DNA from: an uncultured Collinsella sp.
GTDB lineage: Bacteria; Actinomycetota; Coriobacteriia; Coriobacteriales; Coriobacteriaceae
Direction: 5' to 3'
Length of the DNA: 41,108 nt
Assembly: GCA_902470365.1 (NCBI GenBank)
Contig: CABRFZ010000021.1
Location: 1-41,108 of the forward strand
The notes under the pieces were generated by a model, which saw nothing but the letters and a program-made list of their open reading frames with translations, had not been told where the DNA came from and ran no database searches. Shown here one piece after another: positions 31,055-39,049 of the stretch (the stretch's first letter is position 1; each line of letters begins with the position of its first letter). The position numbers and the translations under genes are program-made.

Positions 31055-31551
31055 TACCACTGACCATTCTGTTGGGCGGCACCCTCGTTGAGCTGCTGAC
31101 GGCAACGGGTAACGGTGCCAGTCAGGCTCTTGAGGTTCTCCTCCAGGTGCGTAAAGACCTGCTCCGCGTAGTCCTCGGCAGCATAACGCGTCTCGCGCTC
31201 GTACTGCTGGGCACGATCGCGGATGTCGTCGGCCTGCTGCTGCGCAAGGCGGACGATCTCCTGCTCACCGGCAATGGTGAGGGCCTGCTGCTGAGCGTCG
31301 GCGATGATGGAATCAGCCTGAGCGGCGGCGGAAGCCATAAGCTCCTCGCGCTCCTTAAGGATACGGCGGGACTTCTGCCACTCCTCGGGATAGCTCATGC
31401 GGATCTCGTCGAGGATATTGAAGAACACGTCGGCGTCGATGACCTTGAACTGAGCGTTCTTGCCGAAAGGCGGCTTGGCTTCCTCGATCAGCCCTTCGAG
31501 CTCATCGACCAAGCTGACGATCCTATCGCCAGGAAAATTCTCGCCCGGCAT
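31054..31551 (-). CDS. DivIVA/SepIVA-like coiled-coil protein
   Basis: A 165-residue soluble, mostly helical protein. An N-terminal segment RIVSLVDELEGLIEEAKPPFG (about 10-30) precedes KVIDADVFFNILDEIRMSYPEEW, then a long Gln/Ala-rich coiled coil (about 65-150). The start is ATG at 31551, with AAAGGAG 5 nt upstream. In mycobacteria the coaD-sepIVA-yceD-rnc region holds SepIVA, a DivIVA-domain-like envelope and division factor. Position and architecture here match that, so I infer a SepIVA-type role. Sequence similarity itself could not be tested. A candidate promoter (TTGCCT, 17 bp, TAGCAC) lies between it and coaD. Confidence 0.65.
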   Translation of the reverse strand: MPGENFPGDRIVSLVDELEGLIEEAKPPFGKNAQFKVIDADVFFNILDEIRMSYPEEWQKSRRILKEREELMASAAAQADSIIADAQQQALTIAGEQEIVRLAQQQADDIRDRAQQYERETRYAAEDYAEQVFTHLEENLKSLTGTVTRCRQQLNEGAAQQNGQW

Positions 31552-31619
31552 CCGGTCTCCTTTCATAGGTAACATATCATCGTGCTAGTTTACCACATGC
31601 CACCAGGCAATAAAAAACG

Positions 31620-32117
31620 TCACGAAAAGCGATGTCTGAGCGCTTCGACCACGTTGGGCGGCACAAACGTCGATACATCGCTGCCGAGCGAGGCGATCTG
31701 GCGAACGACCGAGCTCGAGATGTAACCGTACTGCGGAGCACTCATGACAAAGATGGACTCCAGCTCGCTATCCAAGCGATAATTGAGGTCGGCCTGCTGC
31801 AGCTCATACTCAAAGTCGGTCATGGCGCGCAGGCCCTTGACCACGGCCCCCGCCCCCTGCTCACGAGCGAAGTCGACCAAGAGGCCGGTAAAGGGCAGGA
31901 CTTCGACGCCGTCGATATTACCGAGCGCCTCGCGGGCTAGCGCCACGCGCTCATCGAGCATAAACGTGGTGCCCACACCGTTTTTACCCTGCGACTCTGC
32001 AACAGCGACGATCACGCTGGGAAAGATGCGGCGGGCGCGGCGGATCACATCGATATGGCCAAACGTGATGGGATCGAAGGTGCCCGGGACGATCACGCGG
32101 TTGATGGTGTCACTCAT
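31620..32117 (-). CDS. coaD: Phosphopantetheine adenylyltransferase
   Basis: A 165-residue enzyme of CoA synthesis that converts 4'-phosphopantetheine and ATP to dephospho-CoA. Motifs are VPGTFDPITFGHIDVI (the HxGH-type nucleotidyltransferase signature), GLRAMTDFEYELQQADLNYRL, and ISSSVVRQIASLG. The ATG at 32117 has AGGAGG 6-7 nt upstream and overlaps the rsmD stop by 8 bp. The rsmD-coaD pair is one of the best conserved bacterial gene pairs. Confidence 0.95.
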   Translation of the reverse strand: MSDTINRVIVPGTFDPITFGHIDVIRRARRIFPSVIVAVAESQGKNGVGTTFMLDERVALAREALGNIDGVEVLPFTGLLVDFAREQGAGAVVKGLRAMTDFEYELQQADLNYRLDSELESIFVMSAPQYGYISSSVVRQIASLGSDVSTFVPPNVVEALRHRFS

Positions 32118-32766
32118 GAGCATCCTCCTGAAACGTCGTGGCATCGTTGTTGTCAGCATCGGTGCCGGCGCTATCGCCCTCACCGTCGTCATCGCCGACC
32201 CAACGAAGCAGGTCGACCGAGGTAATGCCGTAGCGCTTTTCACGTACAGTCTCAAAGCCTGCCGGATGCGCGCCCGCATCGGCGACGGCATGCTCAAACA
32301 GGGCAAAGGCCCCGGGCGTCAGCAGTCCCTGCTGAGAAAGATTTTGCAGCAGTTCCTCGACCGGCTCGGCACCAAAAGCATAGGGCGGGTCGAGCAGGAC
32401 CAAATCAAAGGGGCCGCCCGGTACACGACCGCGCGAGGCACTTGCCAGCATGTCGCCCGTGACCACACGCCAACGCGCACGGTCACGGCAGAGCGACTCG
32501 ATATTCTTGGTAATGAGCCGCGCGGCGTTGCGATCGATCTCAAACGTCGTGAGCGAGCGGGCCCCACGAGAGAGCATCTCTAACCCTAAGGCACCGGAGC
32601 CGCCAAAGGCGTCCAGCACACGAACCTCGTCCAAATCGAAATCGAATGCCGACATGACCATAGATGCGCACGCCTCGCGCACGCGATCAGTCGTGGGGCG
32701 GGTGACATCGCGACCACGGGGCTCCTCGATCTTACGACCGCGCCATTCGCCGCCGATGATTCTCAT
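32110..32766 (-). CDS. rsmD: 16S rRNA (guanine966-N2)-methyltransferase RsmD
   Basis: A 218-residue Rossmann-fold methyltransferase. The N-terminal MRIIGGEWRGRKI and RPTTDRVREACASM are typical of RsmD. The SAM site is VLDAFGGSGALGLEMLSRGA, and the catalytic motif DLVLLDPPYAFG (NPPY type). It modifies m2G966 of 16S rRNA. A low-complexity acidic tail (DDDGEGDSAGTDADNND) extends beyond the usual end. The ATG overlaps the recG stop by 4 bp. Confidence 0.94.
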   Translation of the reverse strand: MRIIGGEWRGRKIEEPRGRDVTRPTTDRVREACASMVMSAFDFDLDEVRVLDAFGGSGALGLEMLSRGARSLTTFEIDRNAARLITKNIESLCRDRARWRVVTGDMLASASRGRVPGGPFDLVLLDPPYAFGAEPVEELLQNLSQQGLLTPGAFALFEHAVADAGAHPAGFETVREKRYGITSVDLLRWVGDDDGEGDSAGTDADNNDATTFQEDAHE

Positions 32767-34940
32767 CCTCCGCTGACCTCCTTAAAGATATGTCGATAAC
32801 GCATGGCGACCGCATCGCGAAGGGGGCGCGTCGCCACAGAGTCAAGGTTGCAAGCATACCGCAAGAGCTCGACCGCGTCCAAATGGGCCCATTCGATAAG
32901 GTCCTCATCGGCATCCAGGTCCACAAAGCGCAGGGTCACGCCACCGTGCTGACGGTACCCCAGGATTTCGCCCTCGTGACGCAGACGCAGGTCCATCTGG
33001 GCAAGCGTAAAACCATCCGAGGTCTTTTCGAGCGACTGGAGACGGTCTTGTGCCGCCGAGGCGCCGCCATTGCCCTTGGAGTGCGTCATGACCAGGCACG
33101 TGCCCGACACGCTGCCGCGGCCCACGCGACCGCGTAGCTGATGCAGCGCCGCCAAGCCAAACCGCTCACCGTTCTCGATGACCATGACGGTGGCGTTGGG
33201 CACGTCGACGCCCACCTCGACCACCGTAGTCGAGACGAGCACGTCAATCTCGCCACGCTTGAAGGCGTCGATCACGCGATCCTTCTCCCCCGCTGGCATA
33301 CGGCCGTGAAGGCGCTCGATGGCAAGACCCGGCAACGCCAGACGCAGGCGATCGAGCTCGGTCGCCGTATCGTGCAGCGGCACAGGCACGGTCACGCGGC
33401 CCTCGTCGTCGCGGGCGATACCGGGCACGTCTTCAAGCTCATCGGCCGAGTCACTCGGCTCCACGAGCGGGCAAATCACGTAGGCCTGCTGACCCTTTTC
33501 ATGCGCCTCGCGGATGGCGCCATAGGCGAGGTCACGGCTCGACTCGGTGAGCACGCGTGTCGTCACGCCAGCACCAGGGACGGGCCGATGGCGAATGATG
33601 CTCGTGTCCAGATCGCCGTAGACCGAAAGCGCCAGCGTACGCGGGATGGGCGTCGCCGTCATAACGAGCAGATCGGCACCCGGCCCCTTCGCGCGTAGGG
33701 CGTTGCGTTGGCCCACACCAAACCGGTGCTGTTCATCGATGACCACGAGCGACAGATGCTTGAACGCAACGTTATCCGAAAGAACCGCGTGGGTGCCAAA
33801 GAGCACGTCAAGCTCGCCCGATTCCAGCTGTGCATGGATGCGCTCGCGCTCTGCGGCCGGCGTGGCACCCGTCAGAAGTGCCCAGGACATGCCGGCCTGC
33901 GAGAGCAGAGGGCCGGTCTTATCGGCATATTGGCGCGCCAGCACGCCCGTGGGCGCCATAACGCAGGCCTGCGTGCCGCTATCGGCAGCCACAGCCAGCG
34001 CGCAGGCGGCAACGGCGGTCTTACCGGTACCGACATCGCCCAGCAGCAGACGGTTCATCACGCGCCCGCCATCGCACATGTCATGCAGGATGTCTTGGAA
34101 TGCGGCCTCCTGCTCGTCGCTCAGCGAAAACGGAAGGGCCTGTTTAAGCGCGCCCAGATGCTCGCCCGCAGTGTGGGCATAGGGCACCACATCGACCAGG
34201 CCGCCGTCGTTGCGCAGACGCAGCGCCAGCTGCAGGTAGAGGCACTCCTCGTAGGCAAGACGCCGGCGTGCGATGTCGCGCTCAGCCATGCTCGAGGGAA
34301 AGTGGATCGAACGCAACGCGCGGGCATTGCTCATGAGCTTCCGCTTTGCGCGCAGCGGCGCGGGAATCGGATCGAACGGATTGCCGACGACCTCGAGCGC
34401 GCCGCTTACGATGCGGCGCATCCACGCCTGGCTCACGCCATCACTCACGTAATGGACCGGCAGGATGGTGCCTGCGGCACGCCCGTCCTCGAGCTTTTCA
34501 AAGTGCGGCGAGGCCATCTGCTTAAAGCCGTAGGCAAACTCGACCTTGCCCATCACGGCCAGGCGGTCGCCCTGCTTAAGCTGCTGGGCAATCCAGGGCT
34601 GGCGGAAAAAGGCGACCTGCAGCACGCCCGTCTCGTCAACAAGCGAGACCTCGGTCACCTGCATGCGCGGACGCGGCTGCTTTTGGACGATACGGTCGAC
34701 CGTGGCGATGATGGTGCACACGGTACCGATGGGCGCCATCTCGATAGACCAAGAACGGGTAAAGTCGAGGTATCGATGAGGGATATGGAGAAGGAGGTCC
34801 CCCACCGTCCGAATTCCCAGACGGCGAAGGGCCTCCTCACGTTTACCCGAAACATATTTGAGTCGCGCGATATCCTCGTCGAGCGCATTGCTCTGGGCAA
34901 AGCGCTCCGAGACGCGCGGCACGGAGCACAGCTCGGACAT
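32763..34940 (-). CDS. recG: ATP-dependent DNA helicase RecG
   Basis: A 725-residue branch-migration helicase that remodels stalled forks and recombination intermediates. The N-terminal wedge/OB domain is at about 50-155 (GTVCTIIATVDRIVQKQPRPR). The helicase core includes LLGDVGTGKTAVAACALA (Walker A), VIDEQHRFGVGQRNAL (DEQH, motif II), MTATPIPRTLALSVYGDLD (motif III) and QLRGRVGRG (motif VI). The C-terminal TRG-type region is present. The start ATG at 34940 has only a weak AGG upstream. The gap to the FakA-like gene is 10 bp. Confidence 0.96.
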   Translation of the reverse strand: MSELCSVPRVSERFAQSNALDEDIARLKYVSGKREEALRRLGIRTVGDLLLHIPHRYLDFTRSWSIEMAPIGTVCTIIATVDRIVQKQPRPRMQVTEVSLVDETGVLQVAFFRQPWIAQQLKQGDRLAVMGKVEFAYGFKQMASPHFEKLEDGRAAGTILPVHYVSDGVSQAWMRRIVSGALEVVGNPFDPIPAPLRAKRKLMSNARALRSIHFPSSMAERDIARRRLAYEECLYLQLALRLRNDGGLVDVVPYAHTAGEHLGALKQALPFSLSDEQEAAFQDILHDMCDGGRVMNRLLLGDVGTGKTAVAACALAVAADSGTQACVMAPTGVLARQYADKTGPLLSQAGMSWALLTGATPAAERERIHAQLESGELDVLFGTHAVLSDNVAFKHLSLVVIDEQHRFGVGQRNALRAKGPGADLLVMTATPIPRTLALSVYGDLDTSIIRHRPVPGAGVTTRVLTESSRDLAYGAIREAHEKGQQAYVICPLVEPSDSADELEDVPGIARDDEGRVTVPVPLHDTATELDRLRLALPGLAIERLHGRMPAGEKDRVIDAFKRGEIDVLVSTTVVEVGVDVPNATVMVIENGERFGLAALHQLRGRVGRGSVSGTCLVMTHSKGNGGASAAQDRLQSLEKTSDGFTLAQMDLRLRHEGEILGYRQHGGVTLRFVDLDADEDLIEWAHLDAVELLRYACNLDSVATRPLRDAVAMRYRHIFKEVSGG

Positions 34941-34950
34941 GGGCAGTTGC

Positions 34951-36612
34951 CTACTCGATCGAGAAGATCACGGGATAGAGCGGCTGCTCGCCACGATGGG
35001 CGTCAATCTCCAGATCGGGCTGAGCCTCCTCGATAGCGTCGACGATCTCCTGGAAGGCCTCATCGGACAGCTCCTCGCCGGCCAGAATCGTCAGCGCGTC
35101 GCCCTCCTCTTCCTCCTGCATGCGGTTGATGCAGTCGAGCGTGACCTGCTTCACGTCGGAACCGACCACGTCGATGGAGCCGGCGATGATACCCATGACG
35201 TCACCGGAGTGAATCGGAGAACCGTCAGAGGCACTGGAGTCGCGCACGGCGCGGGTGACCTCGCCATCGCGGACCTCGCTGATGGCGTCGACCATGGCGG
35301 CGACGGTATCCTCGAGCTCGGAATCGGGCAGGACCGCGAACAGCGCGGAGAAGGCCTGCGGGACGGTCTTGGTGGGAACGACGGCGACCTTCTTGTCGGT
35401 GCAGGCTGAAGCAGCAGCCTCAGCGGCCATGCGGATGTTGCCGTTGTTGGGCAGGATGATGACCGAGGTCGCGTTGACCTGGTCCACCGCGCCCAGCAGG
35501 TCGGCGGTCGAGGGATTCATAGTCTGGCCACCGGACACGATCACGTCGACGCCGAGGGACTTGAGGATGTCGGCCTCGCCGGAACCGGCGGCAACGGCGA
35601 CAAAGCCCAACGCCTTGGCGGGCTCGGCGGCCTTTTCCTGATCCTCGTGGATCTTGGCGGTACGGTCGTGGGCCTCCATCTCCATGTTGTGGATAAAGAC
35701 CTCATAGATCTGACCGAGCTGCAGCATGTGCTCGAGCACCAGGTTGGGGGTGTTGGAGTGCACATGGATCTTGTAGTCGGGATAGGCGCCCACGAGAAGC
35801 TCGCAGTCGCCCATGGAACCCAGGAACTTAAGGCACTCGTCCTCGTCAAACGGGGCGTCGGCCTTAAACAGGAACTCGTTGCAGTAGCGGAACTCCGAGC
35901 CCTCCCAATCGTCGTTGGCCTCGATCTCAACGCGACCAAGGGCCGCGTCGCGGGCAGAGACAGCGGAATCAAACGTGGCGGAGAAATCCTCGACAACGGT
36001 GCTGCGGCCAAGTGCGGCGGCAACAAAGTTCTCCAGGAAGATGGCAAAGCCGAAGGCGCCTGAGTCGACCACGCCGTTCTCTTTGAGGACGGGCAGCAAG
36101 TCGGGCGTGCGGGCGACGGACTGGTACGCCTCGACGACGATAGCATCGAGCGCATCCTCGGCCGAGAACTTCTTCTTCTCGCACTCATCGGCCTTGGTCG
36201 AGACATCGCGCAGGACCGTGAGGATCGTGCCCTCGATGGGCTTGCGGACAGCCTGGAAGGCGACCTTGACGGCACGACGGAAGGCGAAGGCAATGTTGGC
36301 GGACGTAATAGGCTCGTCGGCAGAGACAAGGCCCTCGGCCACGCCGCGAAGAATCTGCGAGGTAATAACGCCGGAGTTACCGCGAGCGCCCATGAGAGAG
36401 CCGTGGGTGATGGCACCGGCGATGGCCTCCATATCGGCATCGGCGGGAAGGGCAGAGAGCTCCTTGGTCACCGAGGCGAGCGTGAGCGACATGTTGGTGC
36501 CGGTATCACCATCGGGTACGGGGAAGACGTTGAGCTTGTTGATCTCCTCGGCCTTGTCGGAAACGGCAGCCGCAGCGATCGGAAAACAGGTGCGAATGGT
36601 CTTTGCAATCAT
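34951..36612 (-). CDS. FakA-like fatty-acid kinase (DhaL + DegV-like domains)
   Basis: A 553-residue protein with an N-terminal DhaL/DAK2 kinase domain (about 1-200; NKLNVFPVPDGDTGTNMSLTL binds Mg-ATP, and SLMGARGNSGVITSQILRG follows). A middle domain and a C-terminal DegV/Fak-type region extend from about 220 to the end. FakA phosphorylates fatty acids bound to FakB partners, giving acyl-phosphate. No separate FakB (DegV) gene is in this window. Gene order asp23-fakA-recG matches yloU-yloV-recG of Bacillus. GGAG lies 12 nt before the ATG, a rather long spacing. Confidence 0.9.
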   Translation of the reverse strand: MIAKTIRTCFPIAAAAVSDKAEEINKLNVFPVPDGDTGTNMSLTLASVTKELSALPADADMEAIAGAITHGSLMGARGNSGVITSQILRGVAEGLVSADEPITSANIAFAFRRAVKVAFQAVRKPIEGTILTVLRDVSTKADECEKKKFSAEDALDAIVVEAYQSVARTPDLLPVLKENGVVDSGAFGFAIFLENFVAAALGRSTVVEDFSATFDSAVSARDAALGRVEIEANDDWEGSEFRYCNEFLFKADAPFDEDECLKFLGSMGDCELLVGAYPDYKIHVHSNTPNLVLEHMLQLGQIYEVFIHNMEMEAHDRTAKIHEDQEKAAEPAKALGFVAVAAGSGEADILKSLGVDVIVSGGQTMNPSTADLLGAVDQVNATSVIILPNNGNIRMAAEAAASACTDKKVAVVPTKTVPQAFSALFAVLPDSELEDTVAAMVDAISEVRDGEVTRAVRDSSASDGSPIHSGDVMGIIAGSIDVVGSDVKQVTLDCINRMQEEEEGDALTILAGEELSDEAFQEIVDAIEEAQPDLEIDAHRGEQPLYPVIFSIE

Positions 36613-36639
36613 GGGTATTTGAATCTCCGTTTTCGGATG

Positions 36640-36996
36640 CTAGTTCAGACGGCTCTTGAGCGCGTCGATATGGATGCCGATCTTAAGGCTGGCGGGATCG
36701 ATCTGGGCGATCTCCTGCAGAGTGAAGGCAACGGAGCTCGAAAGATTATGGCAGACGGACTTCATGTTGACGCCGTTCTCGAGCACGACGTGAAGATCGA
36801 CCGTAAGGCCGTTCTCGTCGGCGGAGACAAGCACGCCCTTGCGGAGGCGCTGACCGGCAAGCAGGCGCACGCTCTCGGCGCCCTGGAGCTGCTCAGCCAT
36901 ACCGACAACGCCATAGCACGTCATCGCGGCATAACCGGCAATATCGGCAATAACGTCGTTCGAGACGCTCAGGCTGCCGTTAATGGTCTCAGACAC
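36640..36996 (-). CDS. Asp23/Gls24-family envelope stress protein
   Basis: A 118-residue Asp23/Gls24 protein. Typical sequence is SVSNDVIADIAGYAAMTCYGVVGM, then ENGLTVDLHVVLENGVNMKSVCHNL and VAFTLQEIAQI. Members coat the membrane or affect envelope stress in Gram-positive bacteria. The start is GTG at 36996, with AAGGAG 6 nt upstream; the upstream in-frame ATG lies in the leader. It opens the 14-gene run. A -10-like TAGAAT lies at 37054-37059, without a clear -35. The stretch 36997-37155 holds nothing else I can name. Confidence 0.88.
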   Translation of the reverse strand: MSETINGSLSVSNDVIADIAGYAAMTCYGVVGMAEQLQGAESVRLLAGQRLRKGVLVSADENGLTVDLHVVLENGVNMKSVCHNLSSSVAFTLQEIAQIDPASLKIGIHIDALKSRLN

Positions 36997-37155
36997 AAGA
37001 ATCTCCTTTTCTTGGTGCTCGCGGCACCATGTCGTGGGAGCAATCATTGCAATATTCTACAACGACCGCGGCATGTTGAGGTGGCGGGCCTCGGGATTAC
37101 ATCCTCGACACGAAATGTTGATATGGTAACGTTCGCGAACGGCGATCGCGGCATG

Positions 37156-37186
37156 AAAAAACCCGCCGCATAAGCGACGGGTTTTA
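37156..37186 (-). terminator. Terminator of the tRNA-Asn unit
   Basis: An 11-12-bp stem (minus-strand AAAACCCGTCGC ... GCGGCGGGTTTT, one mismatch, 4-nt loop) runs into Ts at 37156-37161. It lies 5 bp after the second tRNA. Confidence 0.88.
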
Positions 37187-37191
37187 CAACC

Positions 37192-37266
37192 TGGCTCCCC
37201 GGGTAGGACTCGAACCTACAACAGCGCGGTTAACAGCCGCGTGCTCTACCATTGAGCTACCGAGGA
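37192..37266 (-). tRNA. tRNA-Asn (GTT anticodon), downstream copy
   Basis: 75 nt including an encoded CCA end. Acceptor stem TCCTCGG pairs with CCGGGGA, allowing a G-T pair. The D arm is GCTC..GAGC, and the anticodon arm CGCGG-CTGTTAA-CCGCG gives anticodon GTT. T arm GTAGG-TTCGAGT-CCTAC, discriminator G. Identical to the copy at 37300-37374. Confidence 0.97.
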
Positions 37267-37299
37267 ATTTAAAGCCCAACGGAAAGGGCTGGAAAATTC

Positions 37300-37374
37300 T
37301 GGCTCCCCGGGTAGGACTCGAACCTACAACAGCGCGGTTAACAGCCGCGTGCTCTACCATTGAGCTACCGAGGA
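37300..37374 (-). tRNA. tRNA-Asn (GTT anticodon), upstream copy
   Basis: Same 75-nt sequence as the next copy, including the CCA end; anticodon GTT. The 33-nt spacer between copies can form a small AGCCC/GGGCT hairpin. A good promoter lies 31 bp upstream at 37405-37432. The two copies form one transcription unit. Confidence 0.97.
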
Positions 37375-37404
37375 ATAGGTGCATGCTCTCAAGCAACGAA
37401 GTTT

Positions 37405-37432
37405 ATTATACGGACGAATCAGCTCAGGGCAA
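37405..37432 (-). promoter_or_regulatory. Promoter of the tRNA-Asn unit
   Basis: Minus-strand TTGCCC (37427-37432) and TATAAT (37405-37410), spacing 16 bp, just upstream of the first tRNA. It is the best match to a housekeeping promoter in the window. Confidence 0.8.
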
Positions 37433-37460
37433 GAACTTTTTTAAGAAATTTTCCGACCCA

Positions 37461-37539
37461 GTCATTGGGGACGTTCTTAAACGACTAGTCATTCAAGAAC
37501 GTCCCCAATGACTAGTCGTTTAAGAACGTCCCCAACGAC
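37461..37539. repeat. Long inverted repeat with three AAGAACGTCCCC copies
   Basis: Arms of 33 nt at 37461-37493 and 37507-37539 are reverse complements with one mismatch, around a 13-nt spacer (CAAGAACGTCCCC) that repeats part of the arm. The right arm contains ACTAGTCGTT and AAGAACGTCCCC. It lies between the tRNA promoter and rpoD. It contains CATTGGGGACGT, as in the palindrome at 17151-17178. A dispersed intergenic repeat or mobile remnant is likely. Confidence 0.8.
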
Positions 37540-37546
37540 TACATGA

Positions 37547-37580
37547 AAGCGCCCCCAGGCAGATGTGCTTGAGGGCGCTT
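37547..37580 (-). terminator. Probable terminator of rpoD
   Basis: An 8-bp GC-rich stem (AAGCGCCC at 37547-37554 with GGGCGCTT at 37573-37580) lies 9 bp past the rpoD stop. Only a short TTTC follows, so termination may be incomplete; the adjacent inverted repeat could help. Confidence 0.55.
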
Positions 37581-37589
37581 CTTGCTTGA

Positions 37590-38939
37590 CTAGCTTTCGA
37601 TGTAGTCCTTGAGCTTGCTGGAACGGCTCGGGTGGCGGAGCTTGGCCAGGGTCTTGGACTCGATCTGGCGGATACGCTCGCGCGTGACGCCAAACTCGCG
37701 GCCGACTTCCTCGAGCGTGCGGGGATGTCCGTCGACAAGGCCAAAGCGCAGCTCGATAACCTTGCGCTCGCGATCGGCAAGCGAGTCGAGCACCTGGGTG
37801 AGCTGCTCCTGCAGCATGGAGAAACTGGCGGCATCGGGCGGAACGATGGCCTGGGAGTCCTCGATGAAGTCGCCCAGCTGGGAATCCTCTTCCTCGCCGA
37901 TCGGGGTCTCGAGCGACACGGGCTCCTGCGAGATCTTCTGGATCTCGCGGACGCGGTCGGCGCTCATGTCCATCTCGGCACCGATCTCTTCGGGGGTCGG
38001 GTCGCGGCCCAGGTCCTGAAGGAGCTGACGCTGCACGCGGACGAGTTTGTTGATAGTCTCGACCATGTGCACGGGAATACGGATGGTACGGGCCTGGTCG
38101 GCGATAGCGCGCGTGATGGCCTGACGGATCCACCACGTGGCGTACGTGGAGAACTTAAAGCCCTTCTGGTAGTCGAACTTCTCGACGGCGCGGATCAGAC
38201 CGAGGTTGCCCTCCTGGATCAGGTCCAGGAACAGCATGCCGCGACCGACATAGCGCTTGGCGATGGAGACGACCAGACGCAGGTTTGCGCTGATGAGCGC
38301 CTGCTTGGCTTCGAGGCCCACGTTCTCAATACGCGTAAGACGACGCATCTCGGCACGCGTGAGTTCGAGCTCACCAGCATCGGCAGCCTCGAGCTTCTCG
38401 GTGGCCTCGAGACCCGCCTCGATCTTCATAGCCAGATCGACCTCTTCGGAGGCGGTCAACAGGTCGACCTTGCCGATCTCCTTGAGGTACATACGAACCG
38501 GATCGCCGGTCAGCATCACCGTGGAGGCATCGATGCCGCGCACGCGCGAACGCGAACGGGACGTGCGCACGGTGCGCTTCTTCTTGCTCTTGGAAGAACC
38601 CATCTCGGCGTCGGCCTGGCGGGCCATCTTGAGCTCGTGATCGTCGAGCGAGCCGGAATCGTGCTCGTCGTCGTCATCGAAATCGTCGGTATCAGAATCG
38701 GTATTGTCATCGTCGACGTCCATGGGGGCGTCGTCGTTACCGCTCGCGGAGATAATCTGGATGCCGCTGTTGCGCAGCGCGGAATACACCGCGGTGAGCT
38801 GCTCGTCAGAAACATCGATATCCTTCAGGGCGACCTGAATCTCGTCCTCGGTTACCGAAGTCCTGTTTGAGCCGTTGCCCATGAGCTTTGCAACGTAGGA
38901 TTCCAGCCCAGTACCCGTGCTCTCAGTCTTTTTTGGCAC
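37590..38939 (-). CDS. rpoD: Housekeeping RNA polymerase sigma factor RpoD
   Basis: A 449-residue primary sigma-70. Region 1.1-like helices are at about 12-62, followed by an Asp-rich spacer (about 68-100) and a basic Ser/Lys/Arg stretch (KKKRTVRTSRSRSRVR). Region 1.2 starts at DPVRMYLKEIGKVDLLT. Region 2 includes GLIRAVEKFDYQKGFKFSTYATWWIRQAI, region 3 the PVSLETPIGEEEDSQLGDFI loop, and region 4.2 the HTH TLEEVGREFGVTRERIRQIE. The start is GTG at 38939, with AAGGGAG upstream. dnaG lies 110 bp upstream; an extended -10 (TGCTAAAGT) in that gap suggests its own promoter. Confidence 0.97.
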   Translation of the reverse strand: MPKKTESTGTGLESYVAKLMGNGSNRTSVTEDEIQVALKDIDVSDEQLTAVYSALRNSGIQIISASGNDDAPMDVDDDNTDSDTDDFDDDDEHDSGSLDDHELKMARQADAEMGSSKSKKKRTVRTSRSRSRVRGIDASTVMLTGDPVRMYLKEIGKVDLLTASEEVDLAMKIEAGLEATEKLEAADAGELELTRAEMRRLTRIENVGLEAKQALISANLRLVVSIAKRYVGRGMLFLDLIQEGNLGLIRAVEKFDYQKGFKFSTYATWWIRQAITRAIADQARTIRIPVHMVETINKLVRVQRQLLQDLGRDPTPEEIGAEMDMSADRVREIQKISQEPVSLETPIGEEEDSQLGDFIEDSQAIVPPDAASFSMLQEQLTQVLDSLADRERKVIELRFGLVDGHPRTLEEVGREFGVTRERIRQIESKTLAKLRHPSRSSKLKDYIES

Positions 38940-39049
38940 AGATTCTCCCTTCGTAGTCCACAGGACTCAATACTTTAGCACACACAAAGACGTCTATACC
39001 CAAAATAAAGACAGGATATAGGCGAGAATACGCTGGTTGACCACAACAT

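Noticed and set aside
33708..35036. 442-codon plus-strand open frame
   Set aside because: Antisense of recG running into the FakA-like gene; no recognisable domain.
37267..37299. Terminator between the two tRNA-Asn copies
   Set aside because: The AGCCC/GGGCT hairpin is short and lacks a proper T tract; it is more likely a processing spacer.
37184..37396. 70-codon repeat-like open frame
   Set aside because: It covers the two identical tRNA-Asn genes; the repeated peptide is an artefact of the duplicated tRNA.
37461..37539. CRISPR-like repeats
   Set aside because: Arms are inverted rather than direct, with a single short spacer and no regular repeat-spacer units; no cas genes nearby.
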